In this document: piece after piece, positions 1-8,914 of the stretch | Numbering within the stretch: the first letter of the stretch is position 1 | Layout of the letters: the number at the start of each line of letters is the position of its first letter | Assembly: GCA_035448545.1 (NCBI GenBank) | Contig: DAOTJE010000014.1 | Coordinates: forward strand, 1-64,000 | From: Anaerobaca sp035448545 | GTDB taxonomy: Bacteria; Planctomycetota; Phycisphaerae; Sedimentisphaerales; Anaerobacaceae | Reading direction: 5' to 3' | DNA length: 64,000 bases | Made by a program: the position numbers and the translations under genes | Notes under the pieces: generated by a model | The model's database searches: none | What the model saw: only the letters and a program-made list of their open reading frames with translations | Told to the model about the DNA's origin: nothing

Positions 1-95
1 TGCCGCTCGCGATGTCTCTTCTATACCTGTGTTGCGCTTACCATGTGAATTCGCGATGTATCTACCTAATATAGGTGGCTGTCCCTATTTAACCC

Positions 96-524
96 TCAGG
101 CACTCCCCCCTCCAACCGACTTCGGGACAACTTCTCTGATCGAAACTTGTCTGCATAGAAAGGAAGCACTACAGCCATATGACGAATGAATCACGACTCT
201 GATTCGGTCCTCGTCACGTTCTATGTCCAGGCGGAAGATCGCGTTCTGCTCGTTGAAGCCAACGATTTCCGCTGATTCGATCTTGGCGAACCGCATGCTT
301 ACCATCGCTTCCTTGTCGCGAACGTATCTGCCCTCGCAGTCCAAGTCAGGTCTACAGGTAAAGACATGCGCACAAATCTCGATGTATGGTCCATCTGGAC
401 CACTGCGATCGAGAATGAGAGAGTGTATCTCACCATCGTGGAATGAGGGCCACGCACCGAATACACCAAGAACGGCCGCGTGGTTCTCAATTGCCTCAAT
501 TCCGATGCCTGGCAGTGGCTTCAT
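96..524 (-). CDS. Probable immunity protein (Imm50-like) for the Rhs tip
   Basis: A small cytosolic-looking protein of 142 aa with no signal peptide or membrane segment. Near residues 24-33 it carries the motif GAWPSFHDGEI, which resembles the WPSFHDAE signature I associate with Imm50-type immunity proteins; this family call is from memory and only moderately sure. The start lies 5 nt after the Rhs stop codon, and a GGGGAG ribosome site sits inside the 3' end of the Rhs gene, so the two are translated as a unit. The toxin-then-immunity order is the usual one for polymorphic toxins, which supports the role more strongly than the motif does. It could instead be an unrelated hypothetical protein. 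Confidence 0.6.
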   Translation of the reverse strand: MKPLPGIGIEAIENHAAVLGVFGAWPSFHDGEIHSLILDRSGPDGPYIEICAHVFTCRPDLDCEGRYVRDKEAMVSMRFAKIESAEIVGFNEQNAIFRLDIERDEDRIRVVIHSSYGCSASFLCRQVSIREVVPKSVGGGSA

Positions 525-529
525 GTGTG

Positions 530-2203
530 TTACTCCCCTGGGCGTAAAGGCCGTGCTTCAGGGTTGCGTGGCGGCGTTTTTGACCAGTCCCAATCATGAA
601 CATGGGGGCTGCCCACGTCCGGGTGATGATGGGAATGCCCAAAGTCGATGTCCTTCGTTGCCTTGCCATCCGGTCCATACTCCCTGATCTGGCCTTCACC
701 ATTTCCGTAGTCTTTCACTGCCGTGCTATTCGGTTTACCCGTAGCTGGCAGATCTCCGGCATGTGTTCCATATGCGATTGGCTCGGGGAAGCTCTCAGGG
801 GCAGTCAAAGCCATGCCAATTAAGGAGCCTGCGACCAAGTTGCCGTATATTATCTCGTCGCCAGGTACTCCATCTAGAACGAGGAGAACACCGACCGCTG
901 CCACCGCCCAAGCAGCGGACGCTCCCTCCTCGTCCGCAGGCAGGGATAGGTATGCCCCGCCCATGCCGTTTGTGATCTTGTACAACTGGCTCTCACTGGG
1001 AGCACCACCTACAAAATAGACGAGTTCCCGGTTGTCGTCCGGCGTGACATCGCAGAAATCACCACCTCTCTCAATATACGCTGCGAGCTCATTGTAGTCT
1101 ACAAAATAGAAATCGGTCCCGAGGTGCTTCTTTTCGACGTCATCCCAGCAAAGCACCATAATGTGTTGCGCGCAATCGGGTCTCCAGATGATATCGTAGG
1201 CGGCCCAAAGCCCGGACGGGTCGTTCCTGGCGACAGAGTTGTTCCCGCAGTAGGCATACCAATTGATGTCAGCGCCGTAGCCGATGGGGTCGGTTTGGAG
1301 GAAGCGGCCGATGGTTGGGTTGTAGTAGCGGGCGCGGTAGTAGTAGAGGCCGGTCTCCTTGTCGAATTCGCGGCCGGTGAACATGAAGCGGTTGGGATGG
1401 TTCGGGTCGGAGGCGGCGACCTGGCCATAGACGTCGTACTCGTAGACCTGGACCGTGTCGCCATCGGCGTCGCTGAGCGCCACCACCGAGCCGAGGGCAT
1501 CGTAATGGTAGTAGTACGTGCCGGCGTAGCCGCCCGCCGCCTCGATCATGCAGATCGGCTCGTCGATGCAGGGGCCGTGGATGTATTTCCGCAATTGGAC
1601 ATCGTTGGCGTCGTACTCGGCGATGCAGTGGTCACCGTCATAGAGGTACCTGGTCACCACGCCATCGACGTCTTTGGCGATCCGCCGGCCGGAGGGGTCG
1701 TAGGTGTAGGTGATCTGCTCCCAGTCGGCTCCGCCGCCCGATCCCGGCACGCCGCCCGACCACTGGATGGCGTCGATCCAGCAGGAGCCGGCGGTCGAGC
1801 CGGAGTACTTGTAGTACTTCCACTTGAGCGTGTGCGTGCCCGACGGCACCGCGAAATTGCCCGTCCAGGGCCAGGTGCTGCCCTGCGACCAACTGGCGGC
1901 CAAGTTCGTATCGATGTAGAAGGCCAGGCTATCCCCACTGACCGAGGACATCTTGTACCGGAAGCTGACGTTGCCGGGCCCGACGACCGTCGTCTGCATC
2001 CAGGTCTCCTGCCCCGAGCCGATGGTCCCGCTCTGTGCGGCGTCGTTGTCCCCTTCGGCAAGCTCAGAGCCTGCCCTGAGTCCCGATCTGCATCGGGATC
2101 GAACGGGGCAGGCTATGCAGTACTCGACCGACTGGGCGAACCACTCGGCATCGCCTCGCGCCGTCGGGACACAGGGCCGGATTGTGGGAACCTCTCGACG
2201 CAT
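530..2203 (-). CDS. Rhs repeat-associated core protein, short orphan toxin tip
   Basis: The 557-aa product has an N-terminal jelly-roll-like segment (about residues 60-150) that looks like a carbohydrate- or MAM-type module. A few YD repeats follow (TYDPSGRRI, YLYDGDHC), then the Rhs core signature (YEYDVYGQVAASDPNHPNRF, TGREFDKETGLYYYRARYY, GRFLQTDPIGY). After the core comes a variable C-terminus of about 230 aa with a hydrophobic stretch (AAWAVAAVGVLLVLDG) and a His-rich end (DIDFGHSHHH, PHVHDWDW). Rhs proteins are usually well over 1000 aa, so this is a short tip lacking most of the shell. It nevertheless has its own plausible promoter and a GGGA ribosome site before the ATG. The first 50 residues are read through a palindromic repeat, so the gene may be a rearranged 3' fragment that acquired a start. 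The toxin activity is not recognised. Confidence 0.75.
   Translation of the reverse strand: MRREVPTIRPCVPTARGDAEWFAQSVEYCIACPVRSRCRSGLRAGSELAEGDNDAAQSGTIGSGQETWMQTTVVGPGNVSFRYKMSSVSGDSLAFYIDTNLAASWSQGSTWPWTGNFAVPSGTHTLKWKYYKYSGSTAGSCWIDAIQWSGGVPGSGGGADWEQITYTYDPSGRRIAKDVDGVVTRYLYDGDHCIAEYDANDVQLRKYIHGPCIDEPICMIEAAGGYAGTYYYHYDALGSVVALSDADGDTVQVYEYDVYGQVAASDPNHPNRFMFTGREFDKETGLYYYRARYYNPTIGRFLQTDPIGYGADINWYAYCGNNSVARNDPSGLWAAYDIIWRPDCAQHIMVLCWDDVEKKHLGTDFYFVDYNELAAYIERGGDFCDVTPDDNRELVYFVGGAPSESQLYKITNGMGGAYLSLPADEEGASAAWAVAAVGVLLVLDGVPGDEIIYGNLVAGSLIGMALTAPESFPEPIAYGTHAGDLPATGKPNSTAVKDYGNGEGQIREYGPDGKATKDIDFGHSHHHPDVGSPHVHDWDWSKTPPRNPEARPLRPGE
2068..2114. repeat. Compound palindromic repeat (REP-like)
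   Basis: An outer inverted repeat AGCCTGCCC / GGGCAGGCT (2068-2076 and 2106-2114) encloses an inner one, TCCCGAT / ATCGGGA (2081-2087 and 2092-2098). A CTCAG / CTGAG pair overlaps the left arm, and the upstream TTCGGCAAGCTCAG resembles a repeat common in environmental genomes. The inner core TCCCGAT..ATCGGGA recurs at 43051-43068. The element lies inside the reading frame of the Rhs tip. Confidence 0.55.
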
Positions 2204-2553
2204 AGCTTCCCTTCGCGCATCCGAGTCATAGTATACCGAAAGTGCCTCGCGGTGTCCATCGTGTTTTCTCCCAATAGGGGAACCGAAGAGGTGGTGATGG
2301 CGAGGGCGGAGCGGATGGCGTCAGGCCGGCAGGTGTACCACATGCGCAACCGAGCCGTCCGGCGTCCACACACGTGGCGCGAGCAGGGGGCTTCGTGCCG
2401 TTGACCAAGCCCCGGCCGACACCCCATCGCCTGCGATCGCTGTGCGTCCTGCGCTCGCGACGAAGGCCCCGGACACCTTCGGCTCCGTGGACCTGAATAA
2501 GGGGGGCCCGCGCCGATTTCGTCGGTACAGGCCCTCCACCGATACCCATGCGC
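2204..2553. other. Gene-free stretch between the Rhs tip and the LamG protein
   Basis: About 350 bp. The only supported element is the candidate Rhs promoter at 2230-2258. Short open frames on both strands look like random GC-rich frames, with no recognisable motif and no ribosome site worth citing. It may hold decayed sequence left by loss of the rest of an Rhs gene, but no Rhs repeat can be read here. Confidence 0.4.
2230..2258 (-). promoter_or_regulatory. Candidate sigma70 promoter for the Rhs tip
   Basis: Read on the minus strand, TGGACA (2258-2253) and TATACT (2235-2230) are separated by 17 nt. Transcription would begin near 2223, about 20 nt before the Rhs start codon at 2203, and GAAGGGAAGCT precedes that ATG. 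The match to consensus is good but untested. Confidence 0.45.
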
Positions 2554-5451
2554 TCAATTGGTGCTTGCGACCTCGTTCGAGAATGCGTAATGGTGCCACG
2601 AATCGCCCGTCACGAGGGCGTCGAACGTGAAGCTCATTTCGGTGCCGGTCGCGACGTAGGTATACCGGATGAGTTGTCCGTTGCCGGAACCGGCGCCGTT
2701 CTGATCGATGCGTGTCGGATTGCGTGGATTGTCGCCGGGCGTGATGTCCGTGAATCGGCCTCCGGCCCCGCCGTAGCCGACCGTGTAGAACGTCGTGACA
2801 TATACCGTGCCGGGCACCAGACCGGTCAGGGTAAGCACGGGATGGTTGTTGTCCTGATCACCGTAGAAGAACCCTCTCGCCAGGGCGGCACAATCACCGG
2901 TGACATTGACGGGGTTGCTGGTGTCGAAGACGTTTGTCGCTGGCCCGGTCAGCGTCCAGTTCGTCCCGGAGCGATTCGTATCGCGCTCGAAATAGACGCC
3001 GTTGCCCGCAAAGAATGGTTCGCCGTCGGTTCCCGTGCCACTGAATTTCCCGGTGTGTGTATAAACCTTGTCACTGCGTATTCCGGAATCCTGATCGCCG
3101 GTCCACGGATGGAGGGAGAAGGTCCCCGCCGCAGACGCCATCGCCTCGAGCCGGAGATCGTCGAAGTAGACCACGCCCTTGCCGCCGGTCGCTCCGATCC
3201 GCTCGAAGCCGATGCTCAATTCCGTGACCCGGCGGAGGTTTGCACCCGAATCGGCCAGGTTCACACTCCACGGCTGCCACAGCGTCTGCTTCAGGTTGTC
3301 CGCAACGCCGTCATAGAGAATCTTGGAGTCGTTGATCTTCACGTACATCTGCTGGGCCGCATTGTCGGGAGCGCCGCGGAAGTACAGCGTCAGGGTCTGA
3401 ATGCCGTGCCGCGTCCAGTCCTGGTCCACCTGGAGATCGGCAGTGTTCGCGGTCGTCTCGGAGTAGGTCGCGGTGGTGTTGTCGTAGTACAGAGGCATGG
3501 ACTGACGGCCGCTTCGGACGATGGCCTGCTCGGCAAACGGCGTCTCCAGGTGGCCGACTGTTGAGCCGGTCTCGTTGACCCAGCCGTCGATCCAGGTGTC
3601 GAAGATCGTCTCACCGGCGTCGATGTTGTCCGTGTAGCTCTCGAAATCGTCGACGACAAGATACTCCTGCGTGGTGAAGCTCCAGACCGCGCCGTCCCAC
3701 GACTCGTCCTGCTGCATCGCGTTGACCTGCCAGTAATACGTGGTGGCCAGATTCAGCGCGCCGGGCGTGTAGGTGTTGCTGCTGACGGCGCCGGCCAGCG
3801 CCAGTGCTTCGGCGTCGGTGCCGAGATACACCTCGTGCGCGATCGCGTCGCGACCACCGCGCCAGCTCAGGGCGCTCTCGACGGCCACACCCACGGCGCC
3901 GTCGGCCGGTTGCGGCTCTCTGGCCTGGACGGGAATGTAGAAGAAGCGGACTTCGCTGAGTCCGAACTGGCCCATGGTGCCCCAGCCGCTGCGGACGGTC
4001 AGGCGGACGAATCGCGCGGCGACGCCCTGCAAATCGACGACGGTGTTGGCCGCGTAGTCCGCCTGTGCGGTTGCCCGCGCAAACTCCACGTCACCAAGGG
4101 CCGTCCAATCGGCGCCGTTCCGGGAATACTCGATCGTGACGTCTTTGAGCCCGAAGCCGAGAATCGGTTCGAACTGCACGTTGTAGTTCCAGACCCGAAG
4201 CTCGTGGAGCTTGTAGAGGTGATCGAACTCATACTGGATGTACAGAGGTTCGTCGCCGGGCATCGCCAGCCACATGTCGGCACTCTCCGTCGAGTGCTGA
4301 TCGTTGGCGTTGAGCCCGGAGCCATTGACGGTGTTCTGCGGTCCGGCGGCCGGCTCGAAATTCCCGTTGCTGGTCGCGACGACGCCTGCGATCGGGTAGC
4401 CCACCGGCTCGGTCGTGAAGCTCCAGACGTCGCCCTTGAAGATCGTGCTGTCCGGCGGCGCGTTGATTTCATCGATTCGCCAGTAGTAGGTCGTGCCGAA
4501 ATCGAGCACATCCGGGGGGTCGTAGGCGGTTTCCGTCTGTCCGCGGCTCAGAAGCACTCCCCTCGGGTCGGCCCGGCTGGCATCATTGACATCGTCGAAG
4601 GCCGTTCCGAAGTAGACATCGCGGGTAGTGGAGGCTTTCGCCGGGTCCCAACGCAGGACCACATCCCTCGGCACGTCGACGGCCTCGTCGGCGGGCTGCG
4701 GGTTGAACGCCGTCTTTCCGGTGTAGCCGGTCATGACGATCCGCACTTCCTGCGGCGTCAGCGCCCGGCTGTAGATGCGAACGTCATCCATCAAGCCCTG
4801 GAAATAGCCGTACGCCATACCGCCGAACTGGATCGGCGCATACACGATCTGCCTGGGCGACCGGACGCCCGTATGGACGGCTTCGCCGTTCAGGAAGATT
4901 GTGGGCTGCTTGTCCACGTAGACCACCATGATGTGGTTCCAGTCCTCTCCCAAGTCGGTGGGATACGCCGCCGTGGCAGGCATGTAGTTGCTGCCGTGCT
5001 CGTAAACGGCCACGCCGTTCGTCCCGACGGACAATCCCGCGCCGGCGTCCTGATCTCCTCCGTGACGCGGATCGAATGCGTACCTTTGATTGTTTACCCC
5101 GACGGTTCCGGAGGAGGCCTGCGCATCCAATTCGTGGGTTGCCGATGTCTTCAGCCACGCCCCGAAACTGAAGGTGTCGGTCGGCCGCCGCGTGGTTCCC
5201 ACCACAACATGATCATCCACGCCATCGAATTGCAGCGCCCCATTCGTTATCCCAATGGCCCATACCGGGCCGTTGACAAGAGTGCCGTCGTTTCCGTTGC
5301 CACTTTGGTCACGGGCAGTGGTTCCGGAGCCCTCGTCCAATGGCCACCATCCGACAAGCTCCGGCTGAGGCCCTGCATCAAAGGCCATCGTCAACACGGC
5401 CGGACCCAGCACCACAAATGGAACCACACACCAAATCAGTCTCTTGCACAT
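2554..5451 (-). CDS. Secreted LamG / discoidin-like multidomain protein
   Basis: The 965-aa product starts with a signal peptide (MCKRLIWCVVPFVVLGPAVL) after a strong AAGGAGG ribosome site 6 nt before the ATG. Order of parts: a LamG/concanavalin domain (about 30-240, GWWPLDEGSGTTARDQSGNG and ALQFDGVDDHV); an Fn3-like segment with DVYFGTAFDDV and TTYYWRIDEI; an F5/8C (discoidin)-like domain around 360-510 (LHELRVWNYNVQFEP, VRLTVRSGWGT); a second Fn3-like segment; a jelly-roll-like module (DNIDAGETIFDTW); and an extra C-terminal domain of about 200 aa. It is probably an extracellular glycan-binding or surface protein. No catalytic domain is seen. The modules from the first Fn3-like segment onward are closely shared with the divergent gene at 6142. 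Confidence 0.85.
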   Translation of the reverse strand: MCKRLIWCVVPFVVLGPAVLTMAFDAGPQPELVGWWPLDEGSGTTARDQSGNGNDGTLVNGPVWAIGITNGALQFDGVDDHVVVGTTRRPTDTFSFGAWLKTSATHELDAQASSGTVGVNNQRYAFDPRHGGDQDAGAGLSVGTNGVAVYEHGSNYMPATAAYPTDLGEDWNHIMVVYVDKQPTIFLNGEAVHTGVRSPRQIVYAPIQFGGMAYGYFQGLMDDVRIYSRALTPQEVRIVMTGYTGKTAFNPQPADEAVDVPRDVVLRWDPAKASTTRDVYFGTAFDDVNDASRADPRGVLLSRGQTETAYDPPDVLDFGTTYYWRIDEINAPPDSTIFKGDVWSFTTEPVGYPIAGVVATSNGNFEPAAGPQNTVNGSGLNANDQHSTESADMWLAMPGDEPLYIQYEFDHLYKLHELRVWNYNVQFEPILGFGLKDVTIEYSRNGADWTALGDVEFARATAQADYAANTVVDLQGVAARFVRLTVRSGWGTMGQFGLSEVRFFYIPVQAREPQPADGAVGVAVESALSWRGGRDAIAHEVYLGTDAEALALAGAVSSNTYTPGALNLATTYYWQVNAMQQDESWDGAVWSFTTQEYLVVDDFESYTDNIDAGETIFDTWIDGWVNETGSTVGHLETPFAEQAIVRSGRQSMPLYYDNTTATYSETTANTADLQVDQDWTRHGIQTLTLYFRGAPDNAAQQMYVKINDSKILYDGVADNLKQTLWQPWSVNLADSGANLRRVTELSIGFERIGATGGKGVVYFDDLRLEAMASAAGTFSLHPWTGDQDSGIRSDKVYTHTGKFSGTGTDGEPFFAGNGVYFERDTNRSGTNWTLTGPATNVFDTSNPVNVTGDCAALARGFFYGDQDNNHPVLTLTGLVPGTVYVTTFYTVGYGGAGGRFTDITPGDNPRNPTRIDQNGAGSGNGQLIRYTYVATGTEMSFTFDALVTGDSWHHYAFSNEVASTN

Positions 5452-6141
5452 GTTCGTCCTCCTTCAGACAATGTCCGACGTCTGCAACGCATCCTCCGGC
5501 AACGTGCCGCAATGGACCGCCCCGGCAACAGGCCCTCGCCGAGGGCGATGTTCTCCTGGGATACAAGGCTCGACGGAAGGTCGTGAGAACGCACTTCCTT
5601 CCTCCGACAGGCAGGCGAATGATGGAATGAATGTGGACCGGCCGCAATGCGAGGAAGCTCCGCACTCTGCGCCCCCGGTCCTGCTTTCGTGCGAGGCAGA
5701 ACACATCGAAGACAGCCTCCAACCGATCGGGGCCCGCCGGCCGTTTGTCGGCTCCGCAGGACAGATGCCCCTGACGGCCGTGAAACAGCGCCACGTCCTC
5801 AAGAACCCTTCCCGGCAACCTCTACTTGTACCAGATCACGGGCCTTGGAGCAACAATCTGCTCAGCGTAAACACCCTTACGTCCGCCACACGGGAAACGT
5901 TGCTCCGGAAGACGTACGCGGCTCCTTCGGTTCTCCCCCTGTAATTCTCCCCTCCGACGCGGTGTTGAAATGCCGATCTGACAACAGAAATGATGGATTT
6001 TGACGGATCGGTCCGGATTGACGACCAAAACTATTGCGATTGTGCGCCGTGCGGCGGTATGATGGGTTCTGTGCGGCGCAGAATGACAGGCTCTCAGACA
6101 CGTGGGAAATGCCGGTTTGACTTTTTCAGGGGAGGATGATC
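5452..6141. other. Divergent intergenic region between two secreted paralogues
   Basis: About 690 bp between divergent genes, holding the regulatory regions of both. On the left edge is the ribosome site of the LamG gene; on the right are a candidate promoter (6034-6063) and AGGGGAGG ahead of the 6142 start. Open frames here lack conserved motifs and overlap one another on both strands, so no gene is called. Confidence 0.5.
6034..6063 (+). promoter_or_regulatory. Candidate promoter for the secreted paralogue at 6142
   Basis: TTGCGA (6034-6039) and TATGAT (6058-6063) are separated by 18 nt and followed by a leader of about 70 nt to the start codon. It is the best sigma70-like match in this divergent region. 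Confidence 0.4.
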
Positions 6142-8733
6142 ATGCGCAAGAGACCGTCTCTTCTGGCTCCTTTTGTCCTGATTGTGGCGTTTGCAGCAAC
6201 GCAGCAGGCTTTCGGTGTGCCTGTGCCGACTACGGCGCTCCGAGTTGGCGCGGTCATTGAATTTGGAAACGACCTTGGCGTCAGCAGCTCCATGTACAAC
6301 CCGCGTTCGTACGGCGGCAAGAATTACGTCGTACAGATCAACTCCCCCAATCGGGGCGTAGGCTGCTATCCGGTTGGTTCGACCGAGTATGAGGCTCTGG
6401 CCAATATCGCAGACGGCGCCGAGGCCCGTATGGCAGACGCGTTCCCGGCCGCGGCGTATGTGCTGCTCGCCGGCGGCGCCGACAATGACTACTTCTCGAG
6501 GATCGACCCCGACCTCAACCTTGACAGCCGGGTGTTCGCCACGAATCTGGGTGTCAGACCCAGTTCGTATGACTGGGTAGACGAAGACACGATCATTCAC
6601 AACAGCTACGCGAGTGGATTGAGGTCCAATCTGTACCTGACGGACGTCAGTGCCAACCCGTTTGAGGTCAGCGCCAACACGACCTGGAACGCCAACGGCT
6701 ATGTGACCACCGGGGCCACCTCGCGCATTCGGAACGTTCGGGTGGGCGACGTCTACAGTGGTTACGCCTACTACGGTGACTCCGGCGTGAACGCCGCAGG
6801 GTTCTGGGCCATCGATCTGGCTACCGGTGTTTCCACGCGGCTGGGGACCCTGGACGTCACCGGTGACGGCAGTTGGGGACTTTGGACGGCCAAGGAAGTG
6901 GATGGATTCCTGTACGTCCACACGACGCACAACGGAATCTACGTCTACAGCATGACCGACGCAACCACTTTGGGGACTCTGCATACGACATACACCAAAG
7001 AGACACTTGACGCACTGTCAGGCGACACCAACCCGAATTGGGGTTTCGACGTGGTGGATGATGGAGCCAGGATGCTCTTGAGCGCGGGGGTCGGCAGGGT
7101 GATCGAGATCATAGACATGCGGAGGGCCGACGCTCCCTGTCCGCCGGATGGCGCTGTCGATGTCAGTCGAACAGTGAGTCTCGGCTGGTCCGGTGGAGAG
7201 GCGGTCGCTTCGCACGACGTCTACTTCGGCGTCGTCTTGGACGAGGTGGACACCGCCAGCCGAACCGATCCGAAGGGCGTGCTTGTCAGCCAGGGCCAGA
7301 CGGCGACCGGTTACGATCTGCCGGGCATGCTCGATTTCGAGACCACCTACTATTGGCGAATCGATGAAGTCACGCCGGACAACACGGTCGTCAAAGGCGC
7401 GGTCTGGAGCTTCACCACCGAGCCGTTCGCCTATGTGATTCGGGACGTTGTCGCCAGCAGCAACGGGATTTCGGACCCGACCTCGATGCCACAGCGGACG
7501 GTCGACGGCTCCGGGCTGGACGCGGCCGATCAACACTCGACCCAGGCCTCCGACATGTGGTTGGCCAGTCCGCCGGACGACGAGGCCCTGTACGTTCAGT
7601 TTGCGTTCGATGGCGTCTACAAGCTGCACGAGATGAGGGTGTGGAACTACAATGTCGAATTCGAGCCGATCCTCGGCTTCGGACTCAGAGACGTGACCGT
7701 CGAGTACTCCGAGAACGGGACGGAGTGGACGACGCTGAACGACGTTGAGTTTGCCCAGGCGACCGCGAAGGCCACGTATGCGGCCAATACGGCCATCGAG
7801 TTCGGCGGCGTTCCGGCCAGGTACGTTCGCCTGAGTGTCAACAGCGGATGGGGCACAGCAGGCCAGTTCGGGCTCAGTGAAGTGCGGTTTCTGCACATCC
7901 CGGCCCGGGCCCGGGAACCGCAGCCGGCCGATGGTGCGGCGGATGTCGCCCCGGATGTTGTCCTGAGTTGGCGTGCCGGCCGAAATGCCGTCTCCCACGA
8001 CGTCTACCTGGGGATCGATCCGCAGTCTATCGGTCTGGTGGGTACGGTTGGTGAAGCGATGTTTGCGCCGGATGACCTCGTGTTCGGGAGCACCTATTAC
8101 TGGCAGATCGTGGAGGTCAACGAGGCCGATACGGTCGCCGCATGGGCGGGTGATATCTGGACGTTCTCGACCAAGGAGTTTGCGTTGATCGACGGATTCG
8201 AGACGTACAACGACGACATCGACGCCAAGACGACGATCTTCGACACTTGGCTGGACGGCTGGGTCAACGGCACCGGCTCGACCGTCGGGTACTTGAATGC
8301 CCCGTTTGCCGAGCGGACCATCGTCCACAGCGGCCGGCAGTCGATGCCCCTGACGTACGACAACTCCGCTGCCCCGTTCTACTCAGAGGCCGAGCGGATC
8401 TTTGATGAGTCCCAGGATTGGACTGTTAGCGGCGCCGACAGCCTGCGGCTGTATTTCCGTGGTGATGCGGCCAACTCGGCGCAGACGCTCTACATCGCGC
8501 TGGAGGACAGCGCCGGACACGCCGCGACCGTCGGCCACACCGACCCGGACGCCGTCCTGGCGACCGAGTGGCAGGAGTGGCGGATCGCGCTGAGCGAGTT
8601 TGTCGGCGTTAATCCGACCAGGATCGAGAAGGTGACCATCGGCGTGGGCAGCCGAACCAGTCCGACGGCGGGAGGCACCGGCAGGGTCTATATCGACGAC
8701 GTCGGCTACGGCCGACCTGCAGCCAGCGAGTAG
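6142..8733 (+). CDS. Secreted discoidin-like protein with N-terminal propeller-like region
   Basis: An 863-aa exported protein. Two ATGs lie 6 nt apart; the second (6142) is chosen because AGGGGAGG ends 6 nt before it and it opens a clean signal peptide (MRKRPSLLAPFVLIVAFAAT). Residues of about 25-330 form a region that reads like a beta-propeller (GFWAIDLATGVSTRLGTL, GIYVYSMTDATTLG). An Fn3-like segment (HDVYFGVVLDEVDTASRTDP), a discoidin-like domain (LHEMRVWNYNVEFEP), another Fn3-like segment and a C-terminal jelly-roll (DDIDAKTTIFDTWLDGW) follow. From about residue 330 on it parallels the opposite-strand gene at 2554-5451 module for module, but it has the propeller-like head instead of LamG and lacks the extra C-terminal domain. 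The function is probably binding at the cell surface; the ligand is unknown. Confidence 0.85.
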   Translation: MRKRPSLLAPFVLIVAFAATQQAFGVPVPTTALRVGAVIEFGNDLGVSSSMYNPRSYGGKNYVVQINSPNRGVGCYPVGSTEYEALANIADGAEARMADAFPAAAYVLLAGGADNDYFSRIDPDLNLDSRVFATNLGVRPSSYDWVDEDTIIHNSYASGLRSNLYLTDVSANPFEVSANTTWNANGYVTTGATSRIRNVRVGDVYSGYAYYGDSGVNAAGFWAIDLATGVSTRLGTLDVTGDGSWGLWTAKEVDGFLYVHTTHNGIYVYSMTDATTLGTLHTTYTKETLDALSGDTNPNWGFDVVDDGARMLLSAGVGRVIEIIDMRRADAPCPPDGAVDVSRTVSLGWSGGEAVASHDVYFGVVLDEVDTASRTDPKGVLVSQGQTATGYDLPGMLDFETTYYWRIDEVTPDNTVVKGAVWSFTTEPFAYVIRDVVASSNGISDPTSMPQRTVDGSGLDAADQHSTQASDMWLASPPDDEALYVQFAFDGVYKLHEMRVWNYNVEFEPILGFGLRDVTVEYSENGTEWTTLNDVEFAQATAKATYAANTAIEFGGVPARYVRLSVNSGWGTAGQFGLSEVRFLHIPARAREPQPADGAADVAPDVVLSWRAGRNAVSHDVYLGIDPQSIGLVGTVGEAMFAPDDLVFGSTYYWQIVEVNEADTVAAWAGDIWTFSTKEFALIDGFETYNDDIDAKTTIFDTWLDGWVNGTGSTVGYLNAPFAERTIVHSGRQSMPLTYDNSAAPFYSEAERIFDESQDWTVSGADSLRLYFRGDAANSAQTLYIALEDSAGHAATVGHTDPDAVLATEWQEWRIALSEFVGVNPTRIEKVTIGVGSRTSPTAGGTGRVYIDDVGYGRPAASE

Positions 8734-8767
8734 TCGCCGGAACCACGCTCTTGGGGCAAGACATTTC

Positions 8768-8801
8768 GGGGCCCTTGCCAACGCGTGACAGGGGCCCCTT
8801 T
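8768..8801 (+). terminator. Rho-independent-like terminator after the secreted paralogue
   Basis: A 10-bp stem (8768-8777 with 8789-8798, core GGGGCCC/GGGCCCC, one G-T pair), an 11-nt loop and a short TTT run, 35 nt after the stop codon at 8733. Confidence 0.6.
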
Positions 8802-8914
8802 CCAATACGGGCGAATCAAACGCATAGGCAACGTCTGGGTTGACGGGCTATCGTTGATCGCAATGCGGCTGGGTGGCTACCGCCTCACGGGCAGCCACCG
8901 GGGCCTGCTGTTTG

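Noticed and set aside
530..760. Naming the Rhs tip as a specific nuclease toxin
   Set aside because: The His-rich end suggests a metal-dependent enzyme, but no known toxin motif could be matched with confidence.
2113..2427. Small minus-strand frame upstream of the Rhs tip
   Set aside because: It overlaps the promoter and start of the Rhs gene in another frame and has no conserved features.
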